Positions 7,791-16,650 of a DNA stretch of 64,000 bases are shown here, one piece after another (positions within the stretch are counted from its first letter, which is position 1; every line of letters begins with the position of its first letter). Source of the DNA: Streptomyces sp. BK340 (lineage in GTDB: Bacteria > Actinomycetota > Actinomycetes > Streptomycetales > Streptomycetaceae). Below the pieces are notes generated by a model, which did no database searches, was not told where the DNA came from, and saw only the letters and a program-made list of their open reading frames with translations. Where the stretch lies: the NCBI RefSeq assembly GCF_007827595.1, contig NZ_VISR01000024.1, forward strand, positions 1 to 64,000, written 5' to 3'. The position numbers and the translations under genes are program-made.

Positions 7791-9503
7791 CTACGGCATC
7801 CCGTGCACATGCGCCCCCACCGAGTTCGACCACGCGTTCCCCGAAGCCGCGTCCCAGTTCGTCGACCAGGTCATCGCGCCCCGCAGGTCCGGGTACGTCT
7901 TCGACGGCTTGAACGAACCACACCCCGTGCCCTTCGCCAGGCAGTCCAGCGCGTTGTTCACGACGGTCGGCGACACGTACCCGCTGCCCGCCCCGCTCGT
8001 CGACGCCGGCAGGCCGAGGCCCACCTGGGACGGGGAGAGGCCGCCCTCCAGCTGGATGCAGGCGAGGGCGGTGAGGAAGTCCACCGAACCCTGCGAGTAC
8101 ACCTTGCCGTCGCAGCCCAGCATGGAACCGCTGTTGTAGTACTGCATGTTGACGACGGTCAGGATGTCCTTCACATTCAACGCCGTCTGGAAGTAGGAGT
8201 TCGACGTCGACTGCATGTCGATCGTCTGCGGGGCCATCGTGATGATCAGCGACGAGCCCGCCTTCGACGACAGGGAGCGCAGCGCCTGCGTCATGTAGGT
8301 CGCGTTCAGGCCGTTCTCCAGGTCGATGTCGACGCCGTCGAAGCCGTACGTCTGCATCAGGGAGTAGACGGAGTTCGCGAAGTTCGCCGCCGACGTGGAG
8401 TCGTTGATCGACACCGTGCCGTTCTGGCCGCCAATGGAGACGACGACCTTCTTGCCGGCCGCCTGCTTGGCCTTGATGTCCGCCTTGAACTGGTCGACCG
8501 TGTAGCCGCCGAGGCCCGCCGAGTCCAGGTTGAACGACACCGCACCCGGCGTCGAGGTCGCGTCCGCGAAGGCCACCGCGATGATGTCGTAGGCCGAGGG
8601 GACGTCCGAGATCTTCTGGACCGTCGCGCCGTTGTTGAAGTTCTGCCAGTAGCCCGTCACGGCGTGCTTGGGGAGATTCCCGCCGCCTCCGCCGGTGCTG
8701 CCGGATGTCGTCGTTCCCGTCACCGCCGCCGACTTCGCCGACTCCCCCGCCGAGTTCGTCGCCGTGACCTGGAAGGAGTACGACGTCGACGCCGACAGGC
8801 CGGTGATCGTGGCCGATGTGCCGGTCACCGCCGTCACCTTCGTGCCGCCCCGGTAGACGTTGTAGCCGGTCGCGCCCGACACCGCGGACCATGACAGCGC
8901 CACCGAGGAGGAGGTCGTACCGGAGACCGAGAGGCCGGAAGGCGTGGACGGCACGGTGGGGGCCGGGTCGCCGCCACCGCCCCCGTCCGGGCCGTAGACC
9001 GAGACGTCGTCCGCGTAGTACGCGGCCTGGCCGTACCAGCCGTGCGTGTACACCGTGACCGACGTCGTCGACGAGCCGGTCGTGAACGTCGTCGACAGCT
9101 GCTTCCACGAGGACGAATCCGGCGTCCACGTCGAGACGTCCGTCGTGCCGGTGCCGGTCACGCCCAGGTAGGAGTAGCCGCCCTGCACCCACGCGCTCAG
9201 CGTGTAGGTGGAGTTGGGCTTCACCGCCACGGACTGGGTGCACTGGGCGTTGTCCTGGCCGGCCGGGGTCGCCTTCAGGGCCGACGAGCCGCCGTGGACC
9301 GGGGACGAGACCGTCGTGCCGCTGCCCGCCGTGCAGGTCCAGTTGGTCAGGCCCGACTCGTAGCCGGCGTTCTTGACGTTGTTGACGTCCGTTGCGGACG
9401 CGGGGGTTGCGGTGAGGCCCGCCAGTGAGAGGGCGAGGGCGGTGGCGGCGGACCACATCGCGATCCGTCCTCTGCGTCTGGGCATGCCTGGTGCGCGGTC
9501 CAC
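7791..9503 (-). CDS. chiA: Secreted GH18 chitinase with CBM and FnIII domains
   Basis: A 570-residue secreted chitinase. A signal peptide of about 37 residues (hydrophobic core MWSAATALALSLAGL, cleavage near ASA-T) is followed by a carbohydrate-binding module (about 40-172), a Gly/Pro linker, a fibronectin type III domain (about 182-268), a Gly-rich linker, and a GH18 catalytic domain (about 290-570). The active-site motif DGVDIDLE is present, with the proton donor at about E396. It breaks chitin into oligomers outside the cell. The start is GTG, with GGAGG 5 nt upstream. The promoter has two DasR-type boxes flanking the -35 element. The symbol rests on resemblance to ChiA of S. coelicolor and on gene order; other GH18 paralogues exist. 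Confidence 0.92.
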   Translation of the reverse strand: MDRAPGMPRRRGRIAMWSAATALALSLAGLTATPASATDVNNVKNAGYESGLTNWTCTAGSGTTVSSPVHGGSSALKATPAGQDNAQCTQSVAVKPNSTYTLSAWVQGGYSYLGVTGTGTTDVSTWTPDSSSWKQLSTTFTTGSSTTSVTVYTHGWYGQAAYYADDVSVYGPDGGGGGDPAPTVPSTPSGLSVSGTTSSSVALSWSAVSGATGYNVYRGGTKVTAVTGTSATITGLSASTSYSFQVTATNSAGESAKSAAVTGTTTSGSTGGGGGNLPKHAVTGYWQNFNNGATVQKISDVPSAYDIIAVAFADATSTPGAVSFNLDSAGLGGYTVDQFKADIKAKQAAGKKVVVSIGGQNGTVSINDSTSAANFANSVYSLMQTYGFDGVDIDLENGLNATYMTQALRSLSSKAGSSLIITMAPQTIDMQSTSNSYFQTALNVKDILTVVNMQYYNSGSMLGCDGKVYSQGSVDFLTALACIQLEGGLSPSQVGLGLPASTSGAGSGYVSPTVVNNALDCLAKGTGCGSFKPSKTYPDLRGAMTWSTNWDAASGNAWSNSVGAHVHGMP

Positions 9504-9569
9504 TGGGGCCTCCGGTGGGGAGTCTGCGGGGAGAGGGGTGAGGGACGGTGGCCACCGTTGGCCTACAAG

Positions 9570-9583
9570 TTGGTCCAGACCAA
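9570..9583 (-). promoter_or_regulatory. DasR-responsive element (proximal)
   Basis: On the minus strand this reads TTGGTCTGGACCAA, a near-perfect match to the inverted-repeat dre consensus of DasR (TGGTCTAGACCA type). It lies just downstream of the -35 of chiA. DasR represses chitinase genes until glucosamine-6-phosphate releases it. Confidence 0.85.
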
Positions 9584-9589
9584 TCTCAC

Positions 9590-9595
9590 TGTCAA
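9590..9595 (-). promoter_or_regulatory. -35 element of the chiA promoter
   Basis: TTGACA on the minus strand, lying between the two DasR-type boxes. This is the classic arrangement in Streptomyces chitinase promoters, where 12-bp direct repeats surround the -35. The -10 should fall around 9567-9572 but is not a clear match. Confidence 0.7.
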
Positions 9596-9596
9596 G

Positions 9597-9608
9597 AGGT
9601 CCAGACCA
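9597..9608 (-). promoter_or_regulatory. DasR-responsive element (distal)
   Basis: On the minus strand this reads TGGTCTGGACCT, the second copy of the 12-bp chitinase direct repeat, just upstream of the -35 of chiA. One half-site is weaker than in the proximal box. Confidence 0.8.
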
Positions 9609-9818
9609 AAACCATCTCCGTCGCCGAGAAGTTCATCCGCTCAACCTGTCCGGTTTTGGCGGGACTTGTGCCCAGAGAGTTCCGCACGAGCTACACAAAC
9701 GCTGTTCTCCGGTCATCGGGGCGTGGATACAGTGCTCAGGTAGTCACGCAATGAAGTCGTCCTGGCGCATTGGAGTTACGCCGGTGGGCCGAAGGGTGTG
9801 AAGAGCGGGGAGCTGCGC

Positions 9819-10679
9819 GTGCCAACTGTCATTGCCGTGACCAGTGCCGACATGGCACTGCCGGCGCAGGACGAACGGACCATGCCCGCCGCCGTGCTGC
9901 GCGACCTCGACCAGCGCCCGCTGGATCACGCCCTCACCGAACTCCACGCCCTGATCGAGCAGTACGGATATGTCGTGGTCGTGTGCTCCCAGGCCGCTCC
10001 GGAGCCGGTGGTGCGGCGGCTGTACACCCTGCGGTCGTTGCTGGAGAGCGATCGCATCGCCTTCTTCCGGCCCGAACTGCCCCCGCTCGGCACGGCCGTC
10101 CTGGCCCGGCAGCTGCGGCAGCTCGCCTCCTGCGACCTCAGCCCGGGTGTGCTGGCCTCCGCCGGGCGGCTGCTCACCCACTACGTCCACGCCGGTGCCG
10201 TCCTCGGGTCGGTCGCCCGGCTCGACCGGGTGCCCGTCGGGCTCAAGGCGCACGCCAAGTCATGGGTGCCGGGCAGCCAGTTCGCCGTCGTCGCCCATCC
10301 CGATCCGCAGCTCGTCAAGGTCGCACCCGGTGCCACACTCAAGGGACCAGAGTTCAGCACATGGATGCTCGTCGCCAAGGGACAGCTCCAGACGGACTGG
10401 ATCGCCGGGCTCGCCGAGGAGTGGGGTCCGTACGGGCTGCGGGAGGCGCCGTTGCCCGCCGAGTCCTCGCGATGGTGGGGGACCGGGCGGCTGGTCGAGT
10501 TCTGCGGCCATCTCGCCGACCTGTCGGTCCTGTACCAACTGGTGACCTCGGTACGGCAGTCCAGATGCCACTGGTGCGGCCTCGACGTCATCGGCGACCT
10601 GTGCGTGTTCTGCTCGGCCACCCCGCCCGTGTACGAGCCTCCCGCGCCCCGTGCTCTGGAACAACGAACGCCCGCCTGA
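9819..10679 (+). CDS. Conserved protein with C-terminal zinc ribbon, next to Tad locus
   Basis: A 286-residue cytoplasmic protein of unrecognised family. The C-terminus has a four-cysteine zinc ribbon (CHWCG ... CVFC, spacing CxxC-9-CxxC) around residues 252-267. The N-terminal half is helical with LLESDRIAFFRPELPPLG; no membrane segment or signal peptide is seen. The GTG at 9819 is chosen because GGGGAG lies 6 nt upstream; an upstream in-frame GTG at 9798 has only a badly spaced site. It lies 60 bases before cpaB on the same strand, so it may be co-transcribed with the pilus genes, but its job is unknown. Confidence 0.7.
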   Translation: MPTVIAVTSADMALPAQDERTMPAAVLRDLDQRPLDHALTELHALIEQYGYVVVVCSQAAPEPVVRRLYTLRSLLESDRIAFFRPELPPLGTAVLARQLRQLASCDLSPGVLASAGRLLTHYVHAGAVLGSVARLDRVPVGLKAHAKSWVPGSQFAVVAHPDPQLVKVAPGATLKGPEFSTWMLVAKGQLQTDWIAGLAEEWGPYGLREAPLPAESSRWWGTGRLVEFCGHLADLSVLYQLVTSVRQSRCHWCGLDVIGDLCVFCSATPPVYEPPAPRALEQRTPA

Positions 10680-10739
10680 CCCGCACGGACGTCACTCACA
10701 TCCCGCTCGACCGATTCCCCCAATGAGGTTGCACGGTTC

Positions 10740-11444
10740 ATGAACTCCCGTCAGCGCCGCGGCGTGATACTCCTGATCCTGTCTGTCCTGTGCGCTCTCG
10801 GCGCGTTCGCCGGCGTGCTCTCCGTCGTCGACGACGTCCAGTCCAAGGTCGGGCCCGAGGTCAGCGCCTATCGGGTCAGGTCCGACGTGAAGCCGTACAC
10901 CGCGCTGAACACGGGCCAGTTCGAGAAGATCAAGATGCCGAAGCGGTGGCTGTCCGGCAATGCCGTCACCGACCTCCGGCAGATCCAGGGCAAGATCGCC
11001 GTGACCACCCTGCGCGCCGGCTCCCTGCTGCAGACCGACATGGTCGTCGACCAGCCGGCCCTCCAGCCCGGCCAGCAGGAGGTCGCCATCATGATCGACG
11101 CGGCGACCGGAGTCGCCGGCAAGATCACCCCGGGGTCTCGGGTCAACGTGTACGCCACCTTCGAGGGGAAGAAGGAGGGCGACCCGGACCAGTCGAAGAT
11201 CATCGTCACCAACGCCCGGGTCCTCGACGTCGGCCAGATCACCGCGCTCGACCCCGACCGCGACAAGAACCAGCAGCCCACCGAGGCCGTCCCCATCACC
11301 TTCGCGCTGTCCACCCTCGACGCCCAGCGGATCACCTACGCCGAGTCCTTCGCCCAGCGGGTCCGGCTCGCGCTGGTGGCGCCCGGCAGCGAGACCAGCG
11401 TCCCGGACAAGGACCGCACCTACGAACTCGCGACGGACAAGTGA
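10740..11444 (+). CDS. cpaB: CpaB/RcpC-like Flp pilus assembly protein (SAF domain)
   Basis: A 234-residue protein with one N-terminal membrane segment (about 8-28, GVILLILSVLCALGAFAG). A SAF domain follows (about 44-105) with the typical beta-clip motif LRAGSLLQTDMVV, and then the RcpC/CpaB C-terminal region (VAIMIDAATGVAGKITPGSRVNVY-type sequence, about 117-140). In Tad pili of Gram-negative bacteria this protein works in the periplasm with the secretin. Here it must act outside the single membrane. It is the first clear gene of the Tad operon and is followed after 12 bases by cpaE. Confidence 0.88.
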   Translation: MNSRQRRGVILLILSVLCALGAFAGVLSVVDDVQSKVGPEVSAYRVRSDVKPYTALNTGQFEKIKMPKRWLSGNAVTDLRQIQGKIAVTTLRAGSLLQTDMVVDQPALQPGQQEVAIMIDAATGVAGKITPGSRVNVYATFEGKKEGDPDQSKIIVTNARVLDVGQITALDPDRDKNQQPTEAVPITFALSTLDAQRITYAESFAQRVRLALVAPGSETSVPDKDRTYELATDK

Positions 11445-11456
11445 GAGGCGGCCCGC

Positions 11457-12689
11457 ATGCCCACCAGGATCCTCCCGGCCGGTGCGGACCCGGACGCCGT
11501 CCGCTCCCTCACCACGCTGCTCAGCCAGCTCCCCGACGCCGAACCGCAGCCGCCCGTCGGTGACTCCACCCAGCTGGTCGACACCCTCGCCCGCCTCGCC
11601 GCCGAGTCGGTGGACGAACTGCCCGAGGTCGTCGTCGTACACGAACACATCGGCCCCGTCCCGGCGCTGGAGCTGATCCGCGAGGTCGCCCTGCGCTTCC
11701 CGGCCGTCGGCGTCATCCTCGTCAGCACCGACGCGAGCCCCGGCCTGTTCGCCGCCGCCATGGACTCCGGCGCCCGCGGCCTGGTCGCGCTCCCGCTGGC
11801 GTACGAGGAACTCGCCAGCCGCGTCCAGGCCGTCGCCCAGTGGTCCACCGGCGTACGCCGTCATCTCGGCCGCGGCTCCGACGTGTTCGGCGGGGCCGGC
11901 GGTACGGTCGTCACGGTCAGCGGCGCCAAGGGAGGCGTCGGCGCGACCCTGGCCGCGATCCAGCTCGCGCTCGCCGCCCAGGCCTCCGGCCGGTCCACCG
12001 CCCTGGTCGACCTCGACCTGCAGACCGGCGACATCGCCTCCTACCTGGACGTCCAGTTCCGCCGCTCGGTCGTCGACCTCGCCGCCATCAGCGACATCTC
12101 CCCACGCGTCCTCGCCGACGCCGTCTTCCGCCACGACACCGGCATCGCCCTGCTCCTCGCCCCCGGCGAGGGCGAACGCGGCGAGGAGGTCACCGACCGG
12201 GCCGCCCGCCAGATCGTGAGCGCCCTGCGCTCCCGCTACGAGGTCGTCGTGGTGGACTGCGGGGCCCAGCTCGGCGCGGCGAACGCGGCCGCGGTGGAGT
12301 CGGCCGACACCGCCCTGCTGGTGACCACCCCGGACGTGGTCGCCGTACGCGCCGCCAAGCGGACCGTGCGCATGTGGGACCGGCTGCAGATCCGCAAGGC
12401 CGAGGAGACGACGGTCGTCGTCAACCGGCACACCCGGAGCACGGAGATCCAGCCCGCGCTGGTGCAGCGGATCACCGGTACGGCGGTGGCGCGCACCGCC
12501 GTACCCGCCAACTTCAAGGAGCTGCAGGGGGTCGTGGACGCGGGACGCCTGCACGAGCTCGACGGCAGGAGCACGGTGAAACAGGCCCTGTGGGCCCTCG
12601 CCGACGAGCTGGGCCTGGCGAAGGCACCCGAGGCGTCCCATCGCGGGAGCGGCCGGGGGGCGGTCGGCTTCCGGCGGCGGAAGGAGTGA
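11457..12689 (+). CDS. cpaE: CpaE/TadZ-like ParA-type ATPase
   Basis: A 410-residue protein with an atypical receiver-like N-terminal domain (about 1-135) and a MinD/ParA ATPase domain with the deviant Walker A motif GAKGGVGAT at about residues 156-164. An ALVDLDLQTGDIASYL motif follows at about 180, and VVVVDCGAQLG forms the Walker B region near 262. TadZ/CpaE proteins place the Tad secretion machine in the cell. The receiver-like domain lacks an obvious phospho-aspartate, as is usual for TadZ. It overlaps or nearly abuts cpaB and tadE within one operon. Confidence 0.88.
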   Translation: MPTRILPAGADPDAVRSLTTLLSQLPDAEPQPPVGDSTQLVDTLARLAAESVDELPEVVVVHEHIGPVPALELIREVALRFPAVGVILVSTDASPGLFAAAMDSGARGLVALPLAYEELASRVQAVAQWSTGVRRHLGRGSDVFGGAGGTVVTVSGAKGGVGATLAAIQLALAAQASGRSTALVDLDLQTGDIASYLDVQFRRSVVDLAAISDISPRVLADAVFRHDTGIALLLAPGEGERGEEVTDRAARQIVSALRSRYEVVVVDCGAQLGAANAAAVESADTALLVTTPDVVAVRAAKRTVRMWDRLQIRKAEETTVVVNRHTRSTEIQPALVQRITGTAVARTAVPANFKELQGVVDAGRLHELDGRSTVKQALWALADELGLAKAPEASHRGSGRGAVGFRRRKE

Positions 12690-12692
12690 GCG

Positions 12693-13076
12693 TTGCGCAG
12701 ACGGCCGGGAGGCGACCGGGGACAGGTCAGCATCGAGTTCCTCGGGATGACGCCGCTGATCATCCTGACGCTGGTGCTCATGTGGCAGTGCGTGCTCGTG
12801 GGGTACGCGTACACGCTCGCGGGGAATGCTGCGGACGAGGGCGTACGGGCGGGGACGGCGGCTCCTCGGGGCGAGCGGTTCGGCGCGTGCGAGCAGGCCG
12901 CGCTGAAGGACCTGTCGGGGGCGTGGCGAGGGGGAGCCAGGGTGGAGCAGTGCGGGGGGACCGGATACGTGACCGCCGACGTGGCGCTGAAGGTTCCCGT
13001 CCTCTTCCCCGGCTCGATCGACTTCCCCGTCACGGTGCACGGACACGCCGGTGCCGTGGAGGAGGTGAAGCGCTGA
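12693..13076 (+). CDS. TadE-like pseudopilin
   Basis: A 127-residue small membrane protein. It has the prepilin-type start RGQVSIEFLGMTPLII: cleavage is predicted after G with Glu at +5, followed by a hydrophobic helix (about 17-40). The rest is a short extracellular domain with a pair of cysteines. The start is TTG, supported by AAGGAG 6 nt upstream and 3 nt after the cpaE stop. TadE-like pseudopilins are minor parts of Flp pili. It is translationally coupled to the next gene, one base apart. Confidence 0.85.
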   Translation: MRRRPGGDRGQVSIEFLGMTPLIILTLVLMWQCVLVGYAYTLAGNAADEGVRAGTAAPRGERFGACEQAALKDLSGAWRGGARVEQCGGTGYVTADVALKVPVLFPGSIDFPVTVHGHAGAVEEVKR

Positions 13077-13077
13077 G

Positions 13078-13437
13078 ATGCCTGCGGTATCCGGGAAGCC
13101 GCGCCGTCGCCGCCGCGATGCGGGACAGGTCGCCGTCGAGTACCTCGGGTTCGTCCCGGTCCTGCTGATCGTCGGCCTGGCCGGCATCCAGATCGGGGCC
13201 GTCGCCTACGCCGCCGAGCAGGCCGGCACGGCGGCCCGGGCGGGGGCACGGGCCGCGTCGCTGCGGCAGGACGCGCAGCAGGCGTGCGCGGAGGCGGTCA
13301 GCGCCGGGATCACGGTGCGCTGCTCGGCCGCCGAAGGGGGCGACTCGGTCACGGTCACCGCCACCGTCCACATCCCCCGGGTCGTCTGGGACTTCGGCGA
13401 CGCCCACCGGACCGCCACCATGCCGCTCGACCACTGA
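13078..13437 (+). CDS. TadE/TadF-like pseudopilin
   Basis: A 119-residue paralogue of the preceding gene. A basic head (KPRRRRRDAG) is followed by the prepilin motif GQVAVEYLGFVPVLLIV with Glu at +5 and one transmembrane helix (about 17-45). The exported part has two cysteines (QQACAEAV and TVRCSAAE). It starts one base after the previous stop, within the Tad operon. Confidence 0.83.
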   Translation: MPAVSGKPRRRRRDAGQVAVEYLGFVPVLLIVGLAGIQIGAVAYAAEQAGTAARAGARAASLRQDAQQACAEAVSAGITVRCSAAEGGDSVTVTATVHIPRVVWDFGDAHRTATMPLDH

Positions 13438-13455
13438 ACGAGGAGTTGCCGACCC

Positions 13456-14793
13456 ATGAGTCTGCGGGCACGCATCAACTCCCCCGAGGAGCACGGCAGC
13501 CGGGGCGAGGACGGGCATCTGGTCGCCTCCTACCGGGCCAAGCTGCTGGAGGAGATCGACCTCGCCGAGATGAGTTCGCTGGCCGCCGCCGAGCGCAGGG
13601 CGCGGCTGGAGCGGGTGCTCGGGCACATCATCAGCCGCGAGGGCCCGGTGCTGTCGACGGCCGAACGCTCCCAGCTGATCCGCCGGGTGGTGGACGAGGC
13701 GCTCGGCCTCGGCATCCTGGAGCCGCTGCTGGAGGACGCGTCGGTCACCGAGATCATGGTGAACGGACCGGACGCGGTCTTCGTGGAGCGCAGCGGCCGG
13801 GTCGAACAGCTGCCGATCCGCTTCGCCTCGGCGGACCAGCTGATGCAGACCATCGAGCGGATCGTGTCCACGGTCAACCGCCGGGTCGACGAGTCGAACC
13901 CGATGGTGGACGCCCGGCTCCCCTCCGGCGAGCGCGTCAACGTCATCATCCCGCCGCTGTCGCTGACCGGCCCCACCCTCACCATCCGCCGCTTCCCGCG
14001 CTCCTTCACCCTGCAGGAACTGATCGGCTTCGGCTCGCTCGACGAGCACATGGTGTACCTGCTGGCGGGGCTGGTGCAGGCGAAGTTCAACATCATCGTC
14101 TCCGGGGCGACCGGCACCGGCAAGACGACCCTGCTCAACGCCCTCTCCGGGCTGATCCCGGCGCACGAGCGCATCATCACCATCGAGGACTCGGCCGAAC
14201 TCCAGCTCCAGCAGACCCATGTGGTCCGGCTGGAGTCACGGCCGCCGAACGTCGAGGGCAAGGGCCAGGTCACCATCCGCGACCTGGTCCGCAACTCGCT
14301 GCGCATGCGACCCGACCGGATCGTCGTCGGCGAGGTCCGCGGCGGCGAGTCCCTCGACATGCTCCAGGCGATGTCCACGGGCCACGACGGCTCCCTCGCC
14401 ACGGTCCACGCCAACAGCGCCGAGGACGCGCTCACCCGGCTGCAGACCCTCGCCTCCATGTCCGACGTCGAGGTGCCCTTCGTGGCCCTGCACGACCAGA
14501 TCAACAGCGCTGTCGACGTCCTCGTCCAGCTCACCCGGTTCGCCGACGGCGTCCGCCGCATCACCGAGATCGCCCTGCTCGACAGCCACGGCGGCGAGCC
14601 GTACCGGCTGGCGTCCGTGGCCCGCTTCCACGCCCGGCCCATGACGCCGGACGGCCGGGTGTACGGCGCCTTCGAGTACTTCCCGCTGCCACGCCGTACC
14701 GCCGACCGGCTCTTCATGGCGGGCCAGCCCATCCCGCAGGCCTTCGGTGTCGCCCACTCCGCGGACCAGCTCGCCACCCGAGAAGCCAGGTAG
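13456..14793 (+). CDS. cpaF: TadA/CpaF secretion ATPase
   Basis: A 445-residue GSPII_E/VirB11-type ATPase that powers Flp pilus assembly. An N-terminal helical domain (about 25-115) carries the signature SVTEIMVNGPD. It is followed by the ATPase core with Walker A GATGTGKTT at about residues 217-225, an Asp box (TIEDSAELQLQ), Walker B DRIVVGEVRGGE (about 290) and the His box ATVHANS near 317. The length is typical. It lies between the pseudopilin genes and tadB; the tadB ATG follows 4 bases after its stop. Confidence 0.93.
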   Translation: MSLRARINSPEEHGSRGEDGHLVASYRAKLLEEIDLAEMSSLAAAERRARLERVLGHIISREGPVLSTAERSQLIRRVVDEALGLGILEPLLEDASVTEIMVNGPDAVFVERSGRVEQLPIRFASADQLMQTIERIVSTVNRRVDESNPMVDARLPSGERVNVIIPPLSLTGPTLTIRRFPRSFTLQELIGFGSLDEHMVYLLAGLVQAKFNIIVSGATGTGKTTLLNALSGLIPAHERIITIEDSAELQLQQTHVVRLESRPPNVEGKGQVTIRDLVRNSLRMRPDRIVVGEVRGGESLDMLQAMSTGHDGSLATVHANSAEDALTRLQTLASMSDVEVPFVALHDQINSAVDVLVQLTRFADGVRRITEIALLDSHGGEPYRLASVARFHARPMTPDGRVYGAFEYFPLPRRTADRLFMAGQPIPQAFGVAHSADQLATREAR

Positions 14794-14797
14794 GACC

Positions 14798-15742
14798 ATG
14801 GAACTCCACACCCTCGTCCAGCTCACCACCGGTGTCGCCCTGCTGACCTGCGTCCTGGCCGTCGTCGGAGTGCACACCTACGCGGCCGGCCGGGCCCAGC
14901 GCGCCGAGCTGGTGCAGCGGTTGTCGTCCACCGGCCAGGCACCGGCGACCGGCCGCAGGCGCCGCTTCCGCAACCTCGACCGCCGGCTGCGCCGTACGGC
15001 ACTGGGCCGGAAGCTGGAGCTGCGGCTGGCGGCCACCGGTCTGGACGTCACCCCGGGCGAGTTCTTCGCCTACATGCTCGCCGCGATCGCCGCGCTCTGG
15101 CTGATCGGCCAGGCCTCCCTGGCCCCCTTCTTCGGCCCGCTCGCCGGTCTGCTCGGCCTCTGGGCGGCGGTTCAGTTCCTCAACTGGCAACGGCAGAAAC
15201 GCATCGAGCGCTTCATCAACCAACTCCCCGAACTGGCCCGCATCCTGGCCAACGCCACCCAGGCCGGCCTCGCCCTGCGCACCGCGATCGGCATGGCCGC
15301 CGAGGAGCTGGAGGCACCGGCGGGCGAGGAACTGGGCAAGGTCTCCAGCCAGTTGGCGATCGGCCACTCCCTGGACGACGCCCTCGGTGAACTGGCCGAA
15401 CGCCTTCCCTCCCGCGAGCTGGTCGTCCTCGTGACGACGCTGGTCCTCTCCAACCGCGCGGGCGGCCAGGTGGTCTCGGCACTGCGGAACCTGACCGAGA
15501 CGCTGGAGGAGCGCAAGGAGACCCGGCGCGAGATCCGCACCCAGCTCTCCCAGGTGACCATGACGTCGTACGCCGTCCCCGTCCTCGGCGTCGGCGCCCT
15601 GTTCCTGATGAACGGGGTCAAGGACGGCGCCCTGGAGCGGATGACCGGCTCGCCGGTCGGCCAGGCCTGCGTCATCATCGCCTTCGCGATGTACGCCGTC
15701 GGCTTCGTCCTCATCCGCCGCATGAGCCGGATCGACGTGTGA
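14798..15742 (+). CDS. tadB: TadB-like type II secretion F-domain membrane protein
   Basis: A 314-residue inner-membrane platform protein with a T2SSF domain. One N-terminal helix (about 8-30), a pair near 85-125, and C-terminal helices (about 255-275 and 285-305) flank the cytoplasmic domain with LPELARILANATQAGLALR. The start ATG (MELHTL) has TAGGA upstream. It pairs with TadC to form the membrane base through which TadA drives pilin assembly. Confidence 0.88.
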   Translation: MELHTLVQLTTGVALLTCVLAVVGVHTYAAGRAQRAELVQRLSSTGQAPATGRRRRFRNLDRRLRRTALGRKLELRLAATGLDVTPGEFFAYMLAAIAALWLIGQASLAPFFGPLAGLLGLWAAVQFLNWQRQKRIERFINQLPELARILANATQAGLALRTAIGMAAEELEAPAGEELGKVSSQLAIGHSLDDALGELAERLPSRELVVLVTTLVLSNRAGGQVVSALRNLTETLEERKETRREIRTQLSQVTMTSYAVPVLGVGALFLMNGVKDGALERMTGSPVGQACVIIAFAMYAVGFVLIRRMSRIDV

Positions 15743-15755
15743 GGGGCCTGACCTG

Positions 15756-16643
15756 ATGGGATTCCTGTACGCACTCCTCATGGGACTCGGCGTCTGGGGC
15801 GTCTTCGCCGGCATCCGGATGTACCGCGCTGACGCCGAACTCCCCGGTGACCTGGCGCTCGCCCTGGAGGTCGGCGCCACCCGCACCGGCGCGGTGGGCT
15901 CCGTCATCGACCGCATGGGCATGCGCTACGCCCCCGCGGTACTGCGCCTGATGGGCCCCCGCCTGGTCGCCAAGTACCGCCGCAGGATCGACCTCGCGGG
16001 CAACCCCGGCGGCCTGACCATCGACCGCTACGCCGCCCGCCGCGCGGTGTACGGCGCCCTCGGCGGAGTCGGCTTCCTGGTGTTCCTGCTGCGGGGGCAG
16101 TGGTTCGTGGCCCTCCTGCTGCTGCTCTTCGGCGCGTTCTGGACGGAGGTCGGCATCTGGTCGGCGATCCGCGTCCGCAAGGACGTGATCGAACGGACGC
16201 TGCCGGACTTCCTGGACGTGCTGGCGGTGGTGGTCAGCGCCGGACTGGGCTTCCGCCAGGCCCTGGACCGGGTGGCTTCGCGCTACGAGGGCCCGTGGGC
16301 GGACGAACTGCGCATCACGCTGCGCCAGATGGACCTCGGCATGAGCCGCCGCCAGGCCTTCGCGGAACTGCGCCGCCGCAACGACTCGGAGCAGGTGGCC
16401 ATGTTCGTCACCGCGCTCCAGCAGGGCGAGGAACTCGGCGCCCCGATCGTCGACACGCTCGTCTCCCTCGCCAAGGACATGCGCCGGACGGACGCCCAGA
16501 ACGCCCGCCGCAAGGCCGCCCGCGCGGTCCCCAAGGCCACGCTGATGATCACCACGTTCATGGTCCCGGCGACGATGCTCCTGCTGGGTGCGGGCCTGCT
16601 GCTGGGCTCCGGCGTGGACTTCGGCTCGCTCACCGGGAGGTGA
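15756..16643 (+). CDS. tadC: TadC-like type II secretion F-domain membrane protein
   Basis: A 295-residue second platform protein. An N-terminal membrane helix (about 3-22), a hairpin at about 92-130, a T2SSF domain with LPDFLDVLAVVVSAGLGF (about 150-167), and a C-terminal helix (about 265-285) are visible. It starts 13 bases after tadB and is followed by the sensor kinase gene after 7 bases, so the regulators are in the same operon. Confidence 0.88.
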   Translation: MGFLYALLMGLGVWGVFAGIRMYRADAELPGDLALALEVGATRTGAVGSVIDRMGMRYAPAVLRLMGPRLVAKYRRRIDLAGNPGGLTIDRYAARRAVYGALGGVGFLVFLLRGQWFVALLLLLFGAFWTEVGIWSAIRVRKDVIERTLPDFLDVLAVVVSAGLGFRQALDRVASRYEGPWADELRITLRQMDLGMSRRQAFAELRRRNDSEQVAMFVTALQQGEELGAPIVDTLVSLAKDMRRTDAQNARRKAARAVPKATLMITTFMVPATMLLLGAGLLLGSGVDFGSLTGR

Positions 16644-16650
16644 GCGGCGG

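Larger units (their letters stand above)
9504..9818. other. Divergent intergenic region between chiA and the Tad locus
   Basis: These 315 bases hold the chiA promoter on the minus strand with its two DasR-type boxes. The right half (about 9620-9800) presumably holds the promoter of the zinc-ribbon gene, but no clear consensus is visible there. Confidence 0.6.

Noticed and set aside
9798..9818. Longer start (GTG at 9798) for the zinc-ribbon gene
   Set aside because: Its purine-rich stretch is only one base before the codon, while the GTG at 9819 has a well-spaced GGGGAG.
10692..13187. Long antisense frame across the Tad genes
   Set aside because: It is a codon-bias shadow of cpaB, cpaE and tadE, which have clear families and ribosome sites.
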